From: JAFGNV01 sp964612485
GTDB lineage: Bacteria; Chloroflexota; Anaerolineae; 4572-78; J111
Direction: 5' to 3'
DNA length: 64,000 nucleotides
NCBI GenBank assembly: GCA_964612485.1
Contig: CAZTFF010000023.1
Location: 11,767-75,766, forward strand
Part shown: piece by piece, positions 35,909 to 45,042 of the stretch
How positions within the stretch are numbered: the stretch's first letter is position 1
Layout of the letters: the number at the start of each line of letters is the position of its first letter
Made by a program: the position numbers and the translations under genes
Notes under the pieces: generated by a model
Told to the model about the DNA's origin: nothing
The model's database searches: none
The model's input: only the letters and a program-made list of their open reading frames with translations

Positions 35909-35917
35909 GCTACTCCC

Positions 35918-36628
35918 GTGCCAGGATTTTTTCAAGAAGCACAACAATTTGATCTTTCCCTCACCCCGGCCCAGCAGCAGGCGTTTGAGTCCTACAGCCG
36001 GGAACTCATTGCCTGGAATCAAAAAGTAAACCTCACCCGCATTGTTGAGCCGGACGAAATTACCGTCAAACATTTTTTGGATTCATTGTCCATCTATCCC
36101 CATTTGCCGGAATTACCGCCTGATTTTTCGCTGATCGATGTGGGCAGCGGGGCCGGTTTCCCCGGCTTGCCCCTGAAACTTGTGCTGCCGCAGATGAGAT
36201 TGACCCTGCTGGAGTCAACCGGCAAAAAAACCACCTTTTTACAGCATATTGTCGATGTGTTGGACTTAACCGGGGTGAGCGTGGTGACCGCGCGGGCCGA
36301 AACGGCCGGGCAGCAGCCCGCGCACCGGCAGCGGTACGATGTGGCCGTAGCCCGCGCCGTGGCCGCCCTGCCGGTGCTGGCCGAGTATACCCTGCCGCTG
36401 GTCAACGTGGGCGGCTGGGTGCTGGTTCAAAAAGGCCGCCATCCTGCCGCTGAGGTGAAGGATGCGGCCAATGCGTTGGGTATTCTAGGCGGCAAAGTGC
36501 AAAATGTAATTTCCCTGCACGTTCCCGGCCTGGATGCCAAGCGGCATCTCATCATTATCCACAAACAGAAACCTACGCCCCGGCAATATCCCCGCCGGCC
36601 CGGATTGCCGGCTAAAAAACCCTTGTAA
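35918..36628 (+). CDS. rsmG: 16S rRNA (guanine-527-N7) methyltransferase
   Basis: A 236-aa SAM-dependent methyltransferase (formerly gidB). Seen: LIAWNQKVNLTRIVEPDEI, HFLDSLSIYP, SAM motif I LIDVGSGAGFPGLPL and VARAVAALPVLAEYTLPL. The GTG start at 35918 has a weak ribosome binding site. This is the last gene of the rnz-rsmG unit; the base composition changes abruptly after it. Confidence 0.95.
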   Translation: MPGFFQEAQQFDLSLTPAQQQAFESYSRELIAWNQKVNLTRIVEPDEITVKHFLDSLSIYPHLPELPPDFSLIDVGSGAGFPGLPLKLVLPQMRLTLLESTGKKTTFLQHIVDVLDLTGVSVVTARAETAGQQPAHRQRYDVAVARAVAALPVLAEYTLPLVNVGGWVLVQKGRHPAAEVKDAANALGILGGKVQNVISLHVPGLDAKRHLIIIHKQKPTPRQYPRRPGLPAKKPL

Positions 36629-36767
36629 CAAAAATGAATCACTTTGTGTTATGTGCAGAATTTTATTATCAACCGAACAAGTGTTCAAAACTGCTTCGTT
36701 GTTTGGTTTAATGGGAATTAAGCTATAAAATAAATGAGGAATAACGTTCCTACGAAAGATACCATAA

Positions 36768-38126
36768 ATGCCCAAAAGTGATTTGCCGTTTGGTAGTGAA
36801 TTTTCTCCAAATCAAGTTGATTTACCTACCGTACTGGAATTAATGGCCCGGCATCTGGGAGACAAAACTGGTTTTGAGAAGGCCATCAAAGATGCCTTCT
36901 TCAAGGATAACAAAACCAGTGAACGGAATAAACAAAAACTCGCAATGAATCTCAGGCTCAGCTTGAAGGCCTATCAGGTTATCGATGAGAATATTCAGTT
37001 CACCGAATTTGGCGAGTTGTTGTATCGACTTCGGGATGTGGATGAGAATTTATATACTGAACTTGCCAAACATATTCTGCTCAATTTGCACGGCCTAACT
37101 TTAGTGCAATGCGTGCAGGATATAGAAGCTTCCGGTGAAAAAGTTGATCTCGTAAAACTGCGTGAATGGTTACAAGAACGGGGTATTCATTTCCCTCGAG
37201 GTGGCAAGCACCCAAGTATGATGCGGTTGTGGTTAGAAAAGGCAGGTGTCTTTACCAAAAGATGGCGTGTCAATGAAGCAAGACTAATTCAGCTTACCGG
37301 TATTGATTCTGAGGAACTCGATGCTCTGGCTCAGTTAACACCGGAACAGAAGGCATATATTAAATCGTTGGTAAATCAGGGGGAACAAGAGTCGTATTTT
37401 TCCAATGACATTGAACAACTTGCATCTGCTGCTTATGGCGTAAAGTTTAATGAAAAAATGCTTCCCAAGACGGTTTTGTATCCCCTCAGAGATGCAGGTT
37501 ATATAACTTTGGAACGGGGGACGAAATCTCCCGGACGAGGCGCAAAACCATTCCTTGTTTATCCTACTGAAAAGCTAAAGCGAGAAGTAGTTTTACCTGT
37601 TTTGAAACAACTTGAGCAACAAGTTCATTCAGATTTAAGGCCTTTGTTGCGTAAGCCTTTGTCGGAGATACTCAATGAACTGAATGACAAAAATACACAC
37701 ATCCGGGGTTTGGCATTGGAGGCTTTAGCTTTCAAACTTATGCGTATCATAGATCTTGATTATGTGGCAACAAGATTGCGTGGTAGTATGACAGGTGGCG
37801 CTGAGGTAGATTTGATTTTTGAGTCAAGCAGGTTGGTGTTTTCCAGGTGGCAAATACAATGTAAGAATACTTCCAGCGTTCGGTTAGACGATGTGGCTAA
37901 AGAAGTTGGTTTGATGGCGTACTTTGGCTCGAAAGTCGCAGTAATCACAAGCCTGGGAGATGTCAGTGAGGAGGCTCAGAAGTATGCAGAATTAGTCCGT
38001 AATGAATATGGGAAGCAAGTGATTCTCATTGAATGCAAGGATATAGAAGATATAGCAAACGGGGTTAGAGTATTCCCACATATATTGGAAAGTCAAATCC
38101 CTTTCGTACTAACACAGGCAATATGA
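36768..38126 (+). CDS. Mrr-type restriction endonuclease-like protein
   Basis: A 452-aa protein whose C-terminal 140 residues look like an Mrr-type PD-(D/E)xK nuclease: conserved E319 region (ALEALAFKLM), EVDLI at 346-350 and the QxK triad Q364-C-K366 in WQIQCKNTSS. The N-terminal 300 residues are helical and probably include winged helices for DNA recognition (LREWLQERGIHF; TVLYPLRDAGYI). The region is visibly AT-richer than rnz/rsmG and uses different codons, pointing to transfer. It is followed after 4 nt by a phospholipase-D-type nuclease. A role in cutting foreign DNA is inferred. Confidence 0.75.
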   Translation: MPKSDLPFGSEFSPNQVDLPTVLELMARHLGDKTGFEKAIKDAFFKDNKTSERNKQKLAMNLRLSLKAYQVIDENIQFTEFGELLYRLRDVDENLYTELAKHILLNLHGLTLVQCVQDIEASGEKVDLVKLREWLQERGIHFPRGGKHPSMMRLWLEKAGVFTKRWRVNEARLIQLTGIDSEELDALAQLTPEQKAYIKSLVNQGEQESYFSNDIEQLASAAYGVKFNEKMLPKTVLYPLRDAGYITLERGTKSPGRGAKPFLVYPTEKLKREVVLPVLKQLEQQVHSDLRPLLRKPLSEILNELNDKNTHIRGLALEALAFKLMRIIDLDYVATRLRGSMTGGAEVDLIFESSRLVFSRWQIQCKNTSSVRLDDVAKEVGLMAYFGSKVAVITSLGDVSEEAQKYAELVRNEYGKQVILIECKDIEDIANGVRVFPHILESQIPFVLTQAI

Positions 38127-38130
38127 GCTT

Positions 38131-38994
38131 ATGATTGAATTATATCGAAGTCCCTGGAGACATCAGTTCGAAAGAGCCTTGGATGATGTAAGAGATCAAC
38201 TCATAATAACAGCACCGTATATTAAGAAATCTGAGGCAGAGTATGTCTGTGATCGTTTGCTATCTGGGGACTCAAATAACAAGCCTTATGTGCGCATCAT
38301 AACTGATTTGAGAACTGAGAGCGTTTTGGGTGGCTCTCTCGATATGGATGCATTAAAAATATTCCATAACTCAGCGAGCAATTCAGAAATAATAACACTT
38401 CCACATCTTCACGCAAAAGTCTATGTTTTTGATACTTCATTAGCTGTTGTAGGTTCTGCTAACCTCACTCGCTCTGGACTTGACTCCAATTACGAATACG
38501 GTGTTGGGATCCGAGATCCTGTTTTAGTGAATCGCATCAAAACTGACATTGATGCATATGCCCGGATTGGTAACATTCTTCACCGAGACCAGATCGAAGA
38601 TCTATCTCAAGTTGCTGAAGAAGTATCTGCTGAATATCGTAATGTTCAAAGGTCAGCCGTAACTTCAGCCAAAGAGAGGTTTGATCAAAAACTAAAAAAT
38701 GCAAATATCAGGTTTGCCGAAGCACTCGTTGGTACGAGGTCAGCCCATAGTCTTTATTCAGAAGCCATATTGTATGTTTTGTCAAAAGGACCATTACCAA
38801 CTCGGCAACTAAATCAGCACATACAACAACTATTACCTGACCTTTGTAATGATTCGGAAGAGTTGATAATCAATGGCAAAAGATTCGGGAAAGCATGGAA
38901 ACATGACGTTCGGAATGCTCAGGTGTACTTAAGGAGAAAAGGTTCGATTGTGCGTGATGATGGATGCTGGCATCTTGTATCCAATAATGAATAA
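38131..38994 (+). CDS. Phospholipase D-family nuclease with C-terminal winged helix
   Basis: A 287-aa protein with one HKD motif: H94-x-K96-x4-D101 followed by GSAN at 108-111 (HLHAKVYVFD, VVGSANLTRSGL). One HKD per chain implies a dimeric active site, as in BfiI and NucA-type nucleases. The C-terminal 90 residues (AILYVLSKGPLPTRQLNQHI; AQVYLRRKGSIVRDDGCWHL) look like the winged-helix domain found in Mrr-like restriction proteins. It starts 4 nt after the Mrr-like gene and overlaps the methyltransferase fragment by 8 nt. Probably a restriction nuclease subunit. Confidence 0.8.
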   Translation: MIELYRSPWRHQFERALDDVRDQLIITAPYIKKSEAEYVCDRLLSGDSNNKPYVRIITDLRTESVLGGSLDMDALKIFHNSASNSEIITLPHLHAKVYVFDTSLAVVGSANLTRSGLDSNYEYGVGIRDPVLVNRIKTDIDAYARIGNILHRDQIEDLSQVAEEVSAEYRNVQRSAVTSAKERFDQKLKNANIRFAEALVGTRSAHSLYSEAILYVLSKGPLPTRQLNQHIQQLLPDLCNDSEELIINGKRFGKAWKHDVRNAQVYLRRKGSIVRDDGCWHLVSNNE

Positions 38995-39622
38995 CGGACT
39001 ACCTAAAAACTATGATTTGCTCAAGAACGGCTACAAAGCCAAAAAGCGGCCTTCCGGGCACGACATCAGCGAGAAATTCTCCGTCAACAATAAAGCCGCG
39101 ATCCCTCCCAATTTGATAGCATTGCCAAATACTGAAAGTAATAGTTATTATTTAAGGTATTGTGCCACTCACGGTATTAAACCACATCCGGCACGTTATC
39201 CAGCCGGATTACCGGAATATTTTATTCGAATGCTGACAGAAAAAGGTGATTTGGTTGTCGATCCTTTTGCCGGTAGTTGTGTAACCGGAGAAGTAGCAGA
39301 GAAATTGAACCGCAATTGGATATGTGTTGATACGGTTGAAGAATACTTAGAGGCCGCACAAGGTAGGTTCAACGAAGACAATCTCAGAACTAATGGTTCA
39401 CAAGAAGAAGTATATTATAAAATCCCACGCCCCGGTTTATTATGGGATGATGAGGAAGACGATGAACCCTTACCAGAGGATGGAGGACGTAAACGACCAA
39501 AAAAACGTAAAGAAACATTATCCCCACCTGAAACTGAAGTTATGGAAGAAAATCAAGAAACTGAACAATCAATAGTTCAATATAGGCTATTAGAAAAAGC
39601 CGATTCTAATTACGATGAATAG
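38987..39622 (+). CDS. C-terminal half of a beta-class DNA methyltransferase
   Basis: A 211-aa ORF starting MNNGLPKNYDLLKNGYKAKK. It carries the target-side segment RPSGHDISEKF, AIPPNLIALPNTESNSYY and HPARYPAGLPEYFIRML, and SAM motif I at 92-101 (DPFAGSCVTG). In beta-class enzymes the catalytic motif IV (S/D/N-PPY) lies N-terminal to these. No PPY motif exists here or in the neighbouring genes, so the catalytic half is missing. The acidic/basic tail (DDEEDDEPLPEDGGRKRPKKRK) is low complexity. ATG 38987 overlaps the nuclease gene by 8 nt. Either a deletion remnant or one subunit of a split enzyme. Confidence 0.75.
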   Translation: MNNGLPKNYDLLKNGYKAKKRPSGHDISEKFSVNNKAAIPPNLIALPNTESNSYYLRYCATHGIKPHPARYPAGLPEYFIRMLTEKGDLVVDPFAGSCVTGEVAEKLNRNWICVDTVEEYLEAAQGRFNEDNLRTNGSQEEVYYKIPRPGLLWDDEEDDEPLPEDGGRKRPKKRKETLSPPETEVMEENQETEQSIVQYRLLEKADSNYDE

Positions 39623-39683
39623 AAGCAACGCTTGTCTTCTCCAAAAATACACCCAACAATAACAAATTCATATCTGCCTGACT

Positions 39684-41786
39684 TCAATTTTTTTCATTCC
39701 AGACAAACCCCGGCGACGAAACCGTAATCAGAACCGACGGTGGAATCAACTGCGCCTTGACACCCTCCGGCGCAAAAACGGTGGGCGACACTTCAACACT
39801 CTCGCCGGGTGTTAATTGGGCGGCATCTACGCCTACCCGGATCAACGGATCGCGGGTGCCCAGTTGATTGAGCGTGGGCAGCGGGCCGGTCAGAAGCAGA
39901 TCCACCTGCGGGGGGCTGATGGTGACGCTCAGCCCGTTGGTGCTGCCGATCAACTCCACCGGGCGGGTGGTGACCAGATCACCGGTTCTGGGTTTGATCC
40001 GGGCCTGCACGGTAACGGTGCGCACCACATTGCCGGTATTGCTGTCGAGCGCCTGGATGCCGGGCGCTATGTCGAGTGGCACTTCTATTTCCAGCGGCCC
40101 AAAGGCCTGGCTGACATCGACCGGCAGCGTATCGACATAACCATTGATTTGAGCCAGCTCATCCGGGTTGCCTTGCAGCGTGACACTCGAGGGAGTGACA
40201 TCGACCCCGCTCAACCAATACCCATCGGGCGGCGGGCCGTTGGGAATGGCCCGGATCCCTACATCGCGGGCGTTGGCGCGCTGGCGGATGGGCACATCGA
40301 CCTGAACCTGGGCCGGTTCCAGCGTGAGGCCGTTTATTTCACCGCCTTCGGCATCCAGCGCTTTCAGAGGGCGCGTTTCTTTGACCGGATTGCCGGCATT
40401 GGCCAGAAAAACGGTGGTTTGCACCTTGTTGACCCGTTCGACCAACGGCGCCGGCCCAGAGACCTTCACCTGCGCCGGCGTGGCCATGGTTTCGCCGGTG
40501 ATCTGGTAGGCGGGCGATAAACTCTGCTGGTCCGGCAGGTCAATCGTAACCGGCATGGTCAGGCTCACCACGGGAACCAACTCCATATCCAACGCAGGGG
40601 GATCAACAGACAAGACGCGCACCTGCGAAGCACCGGATTGAACATCAACCAGGGGATGGTGCAGCCCCGGCTCTAACGCTTTGAGCGAAACCACGCCCTG
40701 GAAACTGCCGGGCCGCAGGGTGGGGCCAACATCGCTGGTGGTTTGCACAATGGCCGATACAGTTGCCGGCGGCGGGGTCATCAACGTGGTGTTGGGGGGC
40801 AAATCAACCACGCGCAGCGCAATATTGTCAACCCGGTAACGCCGGGCGGGGTTGACCTGCTCGATCACAAAAGACCAGGCCGCCAGCGCCAGTAGCATCG
40901 AGATCAACAGTAACCCCGCCGTTGAGACCAATCGTTGGACCCCGTTAAGTTGTCCAAACCGTTTCAACCACCCGCCCTGTCTTGTTTGCGCTTCGGGCGG
41001 GGTGTAGAAGTTAAAGATCTGCTCGCGCAGACCGGTGCTGTTGAGGGGGCGAACCAGTTTTCCGTGCCGGGCCACCGATACTTCTCCGGTTTCTTCGCTG
41101 ACTACAATCACCAGCGCGTCCGATATTTCGCTCAGGCCCACGGCGGCCCGGTGGCGGGTACCCAGCCGGCGTTCGGCGGGCAGCGGATTGTCGGTGAGCG
41201 GCAGCACGCAGCCGGCGGCCACCACCCGGCCATTGCGGACGATGACCGCCCCATCGTGCAGCGGCGTGCCGGGATAAAAAATCGATTGCAGCAGCTCGCC
41301 GGTGAGCCAGCCTTCAAAGGGAACGCCGGTTTTTACCACCTCTTGCAGCGATTCATTGCCTTCCAGCGCTATCAGCGCGCCGGTGCGGTTGTAGCTAAAG
41401 TTGTCAACCGCGTGGCTCAGGCCGGCCAACACCTTTTCGGCTTCGGTTTGGCGCACGGCGCGGGCCAGGCTGCTGTTGCGGCCCAACCGTTCCAGCATGC
41501 GGCGGAGTTCCGGCTGGAAAATAATAGGCAGCCCCACCAGCAGCGCAATCAACGATATCCGCACCAGCCAATCGAACACCGGCAGCGGCAAAATAATGGT
41601 GATGGTCAACAGCACGGCGCTGAGCGCCAGCGCCCCGCGCAGCAAAAATCCGGCGCGGCTGTTTTGCAGCAAATTGAGCAGCAAAAAGAAAGCAATGGTC
41701 ACCAGCAGCAGATCAACACCTTCCAGCCAGGATAAACCCGAGAGCCGGAACCAGGCATCCGCATAGAGCGATTGTAGAGATGGCAT
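39684..41786 (-). CDS. cdaA: Diadenylate cyclase (CdaA) fused to YbbR/CdaR repeats
   Basis: A 700-aa protein that should make cyclic di-AMP. Residues 1-90 hold three membrane helices. The DAC domain (about 95-235) has the catalytic DGA at 178-180 (PLHDGAVIV) and RHR at 211-213 (LGTRHRAAVG). A fourth helix (about 285-310) leads to about five YbbR-like repeats of roughly 80 residues (VSLTMPVTIDLPDQ; VDVPIRQRANARDVG; PPSVLITVSS) that would be extracytoplasmic. In Firmicutes cdaA and cdaR are separate adjacent genes; here they are one chain. ATG 41786 has AAGGAG upstream. Confidence 0.93.
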   Translation of the reverse strand: MPSLQSLYADAWFRLSGLSWLEGVDLLLVTIAFFLLLNLLQNSRAGFLLRGALALSAVLLTITIILPLPVFDWLVRISLIALLVGLPIIFQPELRRMLERLGRNSSLARAVRQTEAEKVLAGLSHAVDNFSYNRTGALIALEGNESLQEVVKTGVPFEGWLTGELLQSIFYPGTPLHDGAVIVRNGRVVAAGCVLPLTDNPLPAERRLGTRHRAAVGLSEISDALVIVVSEETGEVSVARHGKLVRPLNSTGLREQIFNFYTPPEAQTRQGGWLKRFGQLNGVQRLVSTAGLLLISMLLALAAWSFVIEQVNPARRYRVDNIALRVVDLPPNTTLMTPPPATVSAIVQTTSDVGPTLRPGSFQGVVSLKALEPGLHHPLVDVQSGASQVRVLSVDPPALDMELVPVVSLTMPVTIDLPDQQSLSPAYQITGETMATPAQVKVSGPAPLVERVNKVQTTVFLANAGNPVKETRPLKALDAEGGEINGLTLEPAQVQVDVPIRQRANARDVGIRAIPNGPPPDGYWLSGVDVTPSSVTLQGNPDELAQINGYVDTLPVDVSQAFGPLEIEVPLDIAPGIQALDSNTGNVVRTVTVQARIKPRTGDLVTTRPVELIGSTNGLSVTISPPQVDLLLTGPLPTLNQLGTRDPLIRVGVDAAQLTPGESVEVSPTVFAPEGVKAQLIPPSVLITVSSPGFVWNEKN

Positions 41787-41885
41787 AGATGTTGCGCTCC
41801 TTCCTGCCGAAGCGTTATTCTCTCTGAATTGATATTATACGTTATAACCGGCCTGAACCTTCAATAATAGTAACCTGAGGTTGTG

Positions 41886-41914
41886 TTGACGAGGCTTTTA
41901 ATTGCCTGTATACT
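41886..41914 (+). promoter_or_regulatory. Promoter of the GH3-like gene
   Basis: TTGACG (41886-41891), a 17-bp spacer and TATACT (41909-41914), 30 nt before the ATG. It diverges from the diadenylate cyclase gene. Confidence 0.65.
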
Positions 41915-41943
41915 TTAGCACAGCTTGTTACCTTTAGAGCAAT

Positions 41944-44900
41944 ATGCCTGTGTTTCGAACTCGTCAAACATTGCAAATCTATATTTTGTTGGGCCTGGTA
42001 TTACTTCTGACGTTTTCCCTGAGTAATGCTGCGCCCCCGGCTACCGCCCAGGAAAATGAGGTTTTTGAGCCTCAAGTTGAGGCCATTTTTAGCCGCCTGA
42101 CGCCGGAACAACGCATCGGCCAACTGTTTGTGGTTTCCTTTCAAGGCGATAACGTTGGCCCTGATTCTGATATTGCCGAACTGATCCAGGATTACCAGAT
42201 TGGCGGTGTGGTAATTTCTGCCCAGAATCAGAATTTTACCAACAACCCGAATACGCCGGAGCAGATCTTAGAACTGACCAACGCCCTGCAAGAACTGGGC
42301 CAAACACCGCAAGAACCGGAAATCATCACGCCAACGCTTTCTTTAACATCCTCCGTCTCTTTGACCTCGTCCGTCTCTTTGACGCCGTCCATGTCCTTGA
42401 CTCCTACGGAAATTGCGCCAACTGTTGCCATTACGCCGGCCACCCTGCCGCTCTTTATTGCCGCCAATCACGAAGGAAACGGCTACCCGCACACCCAGAT
42501 TCGAGGCAATCTCACCGAAATCCCCAACCAGATGGCCCTGGGCGCTACCTGGAATCCGCAATATGCCCAACAGGTGGGCCAAACGGTGGGGCAGGAACTT
42601 GCGCTGTTGGGCGTCAATATGCTGTTGGGGCCTTCGCTGGATGTGCTGGATAACCCGCGCCCGGAGCGAGGCGGGTCGTTGGGAACGCGGGCATTTGGCG
42701 GCGATCCGTTTTGGGTGGGCCAGTTAGGCCAGGCTTATATTCGCGGCGTGCATCAGGGCAGCAATAACCAGATAGTGGTTATTGCCAAACATTTTCCCGG
42801 CTTTGGCAGCAGCGACCGGGAGATTGACCAGGGTGTTCCCACCATTTTGAAATCGCTGGACGATTTGCGTCAAACCGAACTCCCGCCCTTTTTTAGAGTC
42901 ACGCGCATGAACCCCGACATCCCCGAAAGTGCTCCCACCCTGGCCGATGGCTTGATGACGGCCCACGTGCGCTATCAGGGCTTGCAGGGCAATGTGCCCA
43001 TCAGCCTGGATGCCCGCAACCTGCCCGCGCTGCTGGCGCTGAAGGAATTTGCCCCCTGGCGCGGAGCCGGCGGCCTGGTAGTCAGCGCGCCGCTGGGCGC
43101 TCCGGCGGCGCTGGAAGGCATCGCCATTTCCGACAACACGTTCCCCGCCCGGCGGCTGGCTCAAGACGCCTTCCTGGCCGGCAGCGATATTTTGTTGTTG
43201 CAAGATTTTTCCTTTGCCAACACCCCGGAAAACGAAACTGACAACATCAAAAGCGCCATCACATTCTTTCGGGAAAAATATGATAGCGATCCTAATTTTC
43301 AGGCGGCGATTAACAAGGCCGTGCGGCGCATCATAAAAGCCAAGATCAAGCTGTACGGCGAAAATCTGGATGCCGTGGATGCGGCCCGGCTCCAAGAGAA
43401 TTTGGTTCTGCTGGATGACGTGACCATTGACCTGGACCAAATCGCCCAGGCCGGCGTCACCCTGATCACGCCGGTTACGCAAGAAGGCGGCACGCCGCTG
43501 CCCAATCCTCCCCAGCCCGGCGATACTATTCTGATCTTTACTGATGACCGCCTGGTCCAAGATTGCGCCGATTGCCCTCAATTTGCCCTCATCGGCGCCA
43601 ATGCCTTGCAGGATATTGTTTTGCAGCTTTTTGGGCCGGAAGCAACCGGCCAACTCTTGCCGGAACAGATCAATAGCTTCAGCTTTGGCGACATCAAGGG
43701 TATTCTCTCCGAGGAGCCTTCCCCTGACAGTGAAGCTATTGAAGCGCAAATTGAAGCCGCCGATTGGATCATTTTTGCCATGCTGGATATTGACCCCGCC
43801 GCCCATCCCCAATCGGATGCCGTGCGCGTTTTGCTACGGGAACGTTACGATGATTTACGCAATAAAAACCTGATTTTGTTTGCCTTTGACGCGCCCTATT
43901 TTTTGGATGAAACCGAGATCAGCCAGTTAACCGCCTATTACGGATTTTACAGCCGGGGACGCGATTATCTGGAAGCAGCGGCCCGGCTGCTCTTCCAGCA
44001 ATTTGAACCGGCAGGCGCTTCGCCGGTTCGGATCTCGGCGCTGGGGCCGCTGGACCTCAGCCCCGATCCCCGCCAGGTGATCCAAATTGAACCGGTTCAG
44101 ATCATCGACAAAGAAGGCAATCCGACGCCGCTGGAAGAAACAGAGGAACCGATCACGTCGCTTGATTTGGGGGTGGGTGAAGGCGTTGTGTTCCGCACCA
44201 GCGTGATTGTGGACCGCAACGGCAACCCTGTGCCCGACGGCACGCCGGTGGATTTCTTTAGATTTTATCCGCTCGAAGGCTTATCGCTGGAACCGCGGCG
44301 AACCACCACGGTGGATGGGGTAGCCCAGGTCACTATCAAAAAAGAACGGGATACCCCGCTGCAAGTCAGCGCCTCCAGCGATCTGGCCACCGAATCGATC
44401 ATTTTTAACATTGGGCCGGGCATTGTTGATACCCCCACCCCCACCGTTACGCCCACGGCAACACCCACCGAGACCCCCACCCCCACTTTCACGCCAACCA
44501 CCGAGGCGACGATTGAAAACACGCCCACCGCTACACCTACCCCTACCCCCACGCCGCTGCCGCCCGCGCCGCCGCTGCCGCCGGTCTCGTTTATCGATCT
44601 GGTTTACGCCCTGGTGGGGATGGTGGTCATTGGCGGCATCGCGTTTACTCTGGGCGGAGATCGGTTCTCGTTGGAAGAACGAATCCGTCCGGCCCTGGTG
44701 GCCGTGGCCATGGGGTTGGTGGGGTACATCGGCTATACAATCTTGGCGATGATGTATCCTAAAGCGGATTTAGTGATGAGGGGCGCAACCAGCCATTGGG
44801 TAGCGCCGGTGATCAGCTTGATTTTTGCCATTCTGGGCGTGATCGCCTGGTTCTTTAAGCCGGGCAGAATTTTCTGGGTAAAGGATGTTGAACGCGCCAA

Positions 44901-45042
44901 AGGATGGTTCAGGCAAACGTCTCTAGGGGCTTATCTCGCTAATTGGGGTTTGCTGGCCGGCCTCAAGACCACTTTGGGGAACGCCGGGCGTGAAGGTCAA
45001 AATAACGGCCAGGGTGAGGAGAGCGGCGATGAGGGCCAGTAA
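41944..45042 (+). CDS. GH3-like extracytoplasmic membrane protein, probably catalytically inactive
   Basis: A 1032-aa protein. A signal peptide or anchor (residues 11-30) ends near ATAQ. Residues 45-400 follow the NagZ/GH3 beta-N-acetylhexosaminidase fold (LTPEQRIGQLFVVSF; LGVNMLLGPSLDVL; KHFPGFG at 282-288). The NagZ acid/base Asp-Ser-His reads D295-Q-G. The nucleophile aspartate of the usual SDAL motif is A382 (VVSAPLG). A Ser/Thr/Pro insert with tandem repeats lies at 129-165. The C-terminal part has an Ig-like domain, a Thr/Pro-rich stalk (residues 840-880) and three hydrophobic helices. It may be a wall-binding sensor. Its last 120 nt overlap the opposite-strand kinase. Confidence 0.85.
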   Translation: MPVFRTRQTLQIYILLGLVLLLTFSLSNAAPPATAQENEVFEPQVEAIFSRLTPEQRIGQLFVVSFQGDNVGPDSDIAELIQDYQIGGVVISAQNQNFTNNPNTPEQILELTNALQELGQTPQEPEIITPTLSLTSSVSLTSSVSLTPSMSLTPTEIAPTVAITPATLPLFIAANHEGNGYPHTQIRGNLTEIPNQMALGATWNPQYAQQVGQTVGQELALLGVNMLLGPSLDVLDNPRPERGGSLGTRAFGGDPFWVGQLGQAYIRGVHQGSNNQIVVIAKHFPGFGSSDREIDQGVPTILKSLDDLRQTELPPFFRVTRMNPDIPESAPTLADGLMTAHVRYQGLQGNVPISLDARNLPALLALKEFAPWRGAGGLVVSAPLGAPAALEGIAISDNTFPARRLAQDAFLAGSDILLLQDFSFANTPENETDNIKSAITFFREKYDSDPNFQAAINKAVRRIIKAKIKLYGENLDAVDAARLQENLVLLDDVTIDLDQIAQAGVTLITPVTQEGGTPLPNPPQPGDTILIFTDDRLVQDCADCPQFALIGANALQDIVLQLFGPEATGQLLPEQINSFSFGDIKGILSEEPSPDSEAIEAQIEAADWIIFAMLDIDPAAHPQSDAVRVLLRERYDDLRNKNLILFAFDAPYFLDETEISQLTAYYGFYSRGRDYLEAAARLLFQQFEPAGASPVRISALGPLDLSPDPRQVIQIEPVQIIDKEGNPTPLEETEEPITSLDLGVGEGVVFRTSVIVDRNGNPVPDGTPVDFFRFYPLEGLSLEPRRTTTVDGVAQVTIKKERDTPLQVSASSDLATESIIFNIGPGIVDTPTPTVTPTATPTETPTPTFTPTTEATIENTPTATPTPTPTPLPPAPPLPPVSFIDLVYALVGMVVIGGIAFTLGGDRFSLEERIRPALVAVAMGLVGYIGYTILAMMYPKADLVMRGATSHWVAPVISLIFAILGVIAWFFKPGRIFWVKDVERAKGWFRQTSLGAYLANWGLLAGLKTTLGNAGREGQNNGQGEESGDEGQ

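Noticed and set aside
42724..43812. A 362-codon open frame antisense to the GH3-like gene.
   Set aside because: No domain or start signal; the GH3 fold on the plus strand is clear.
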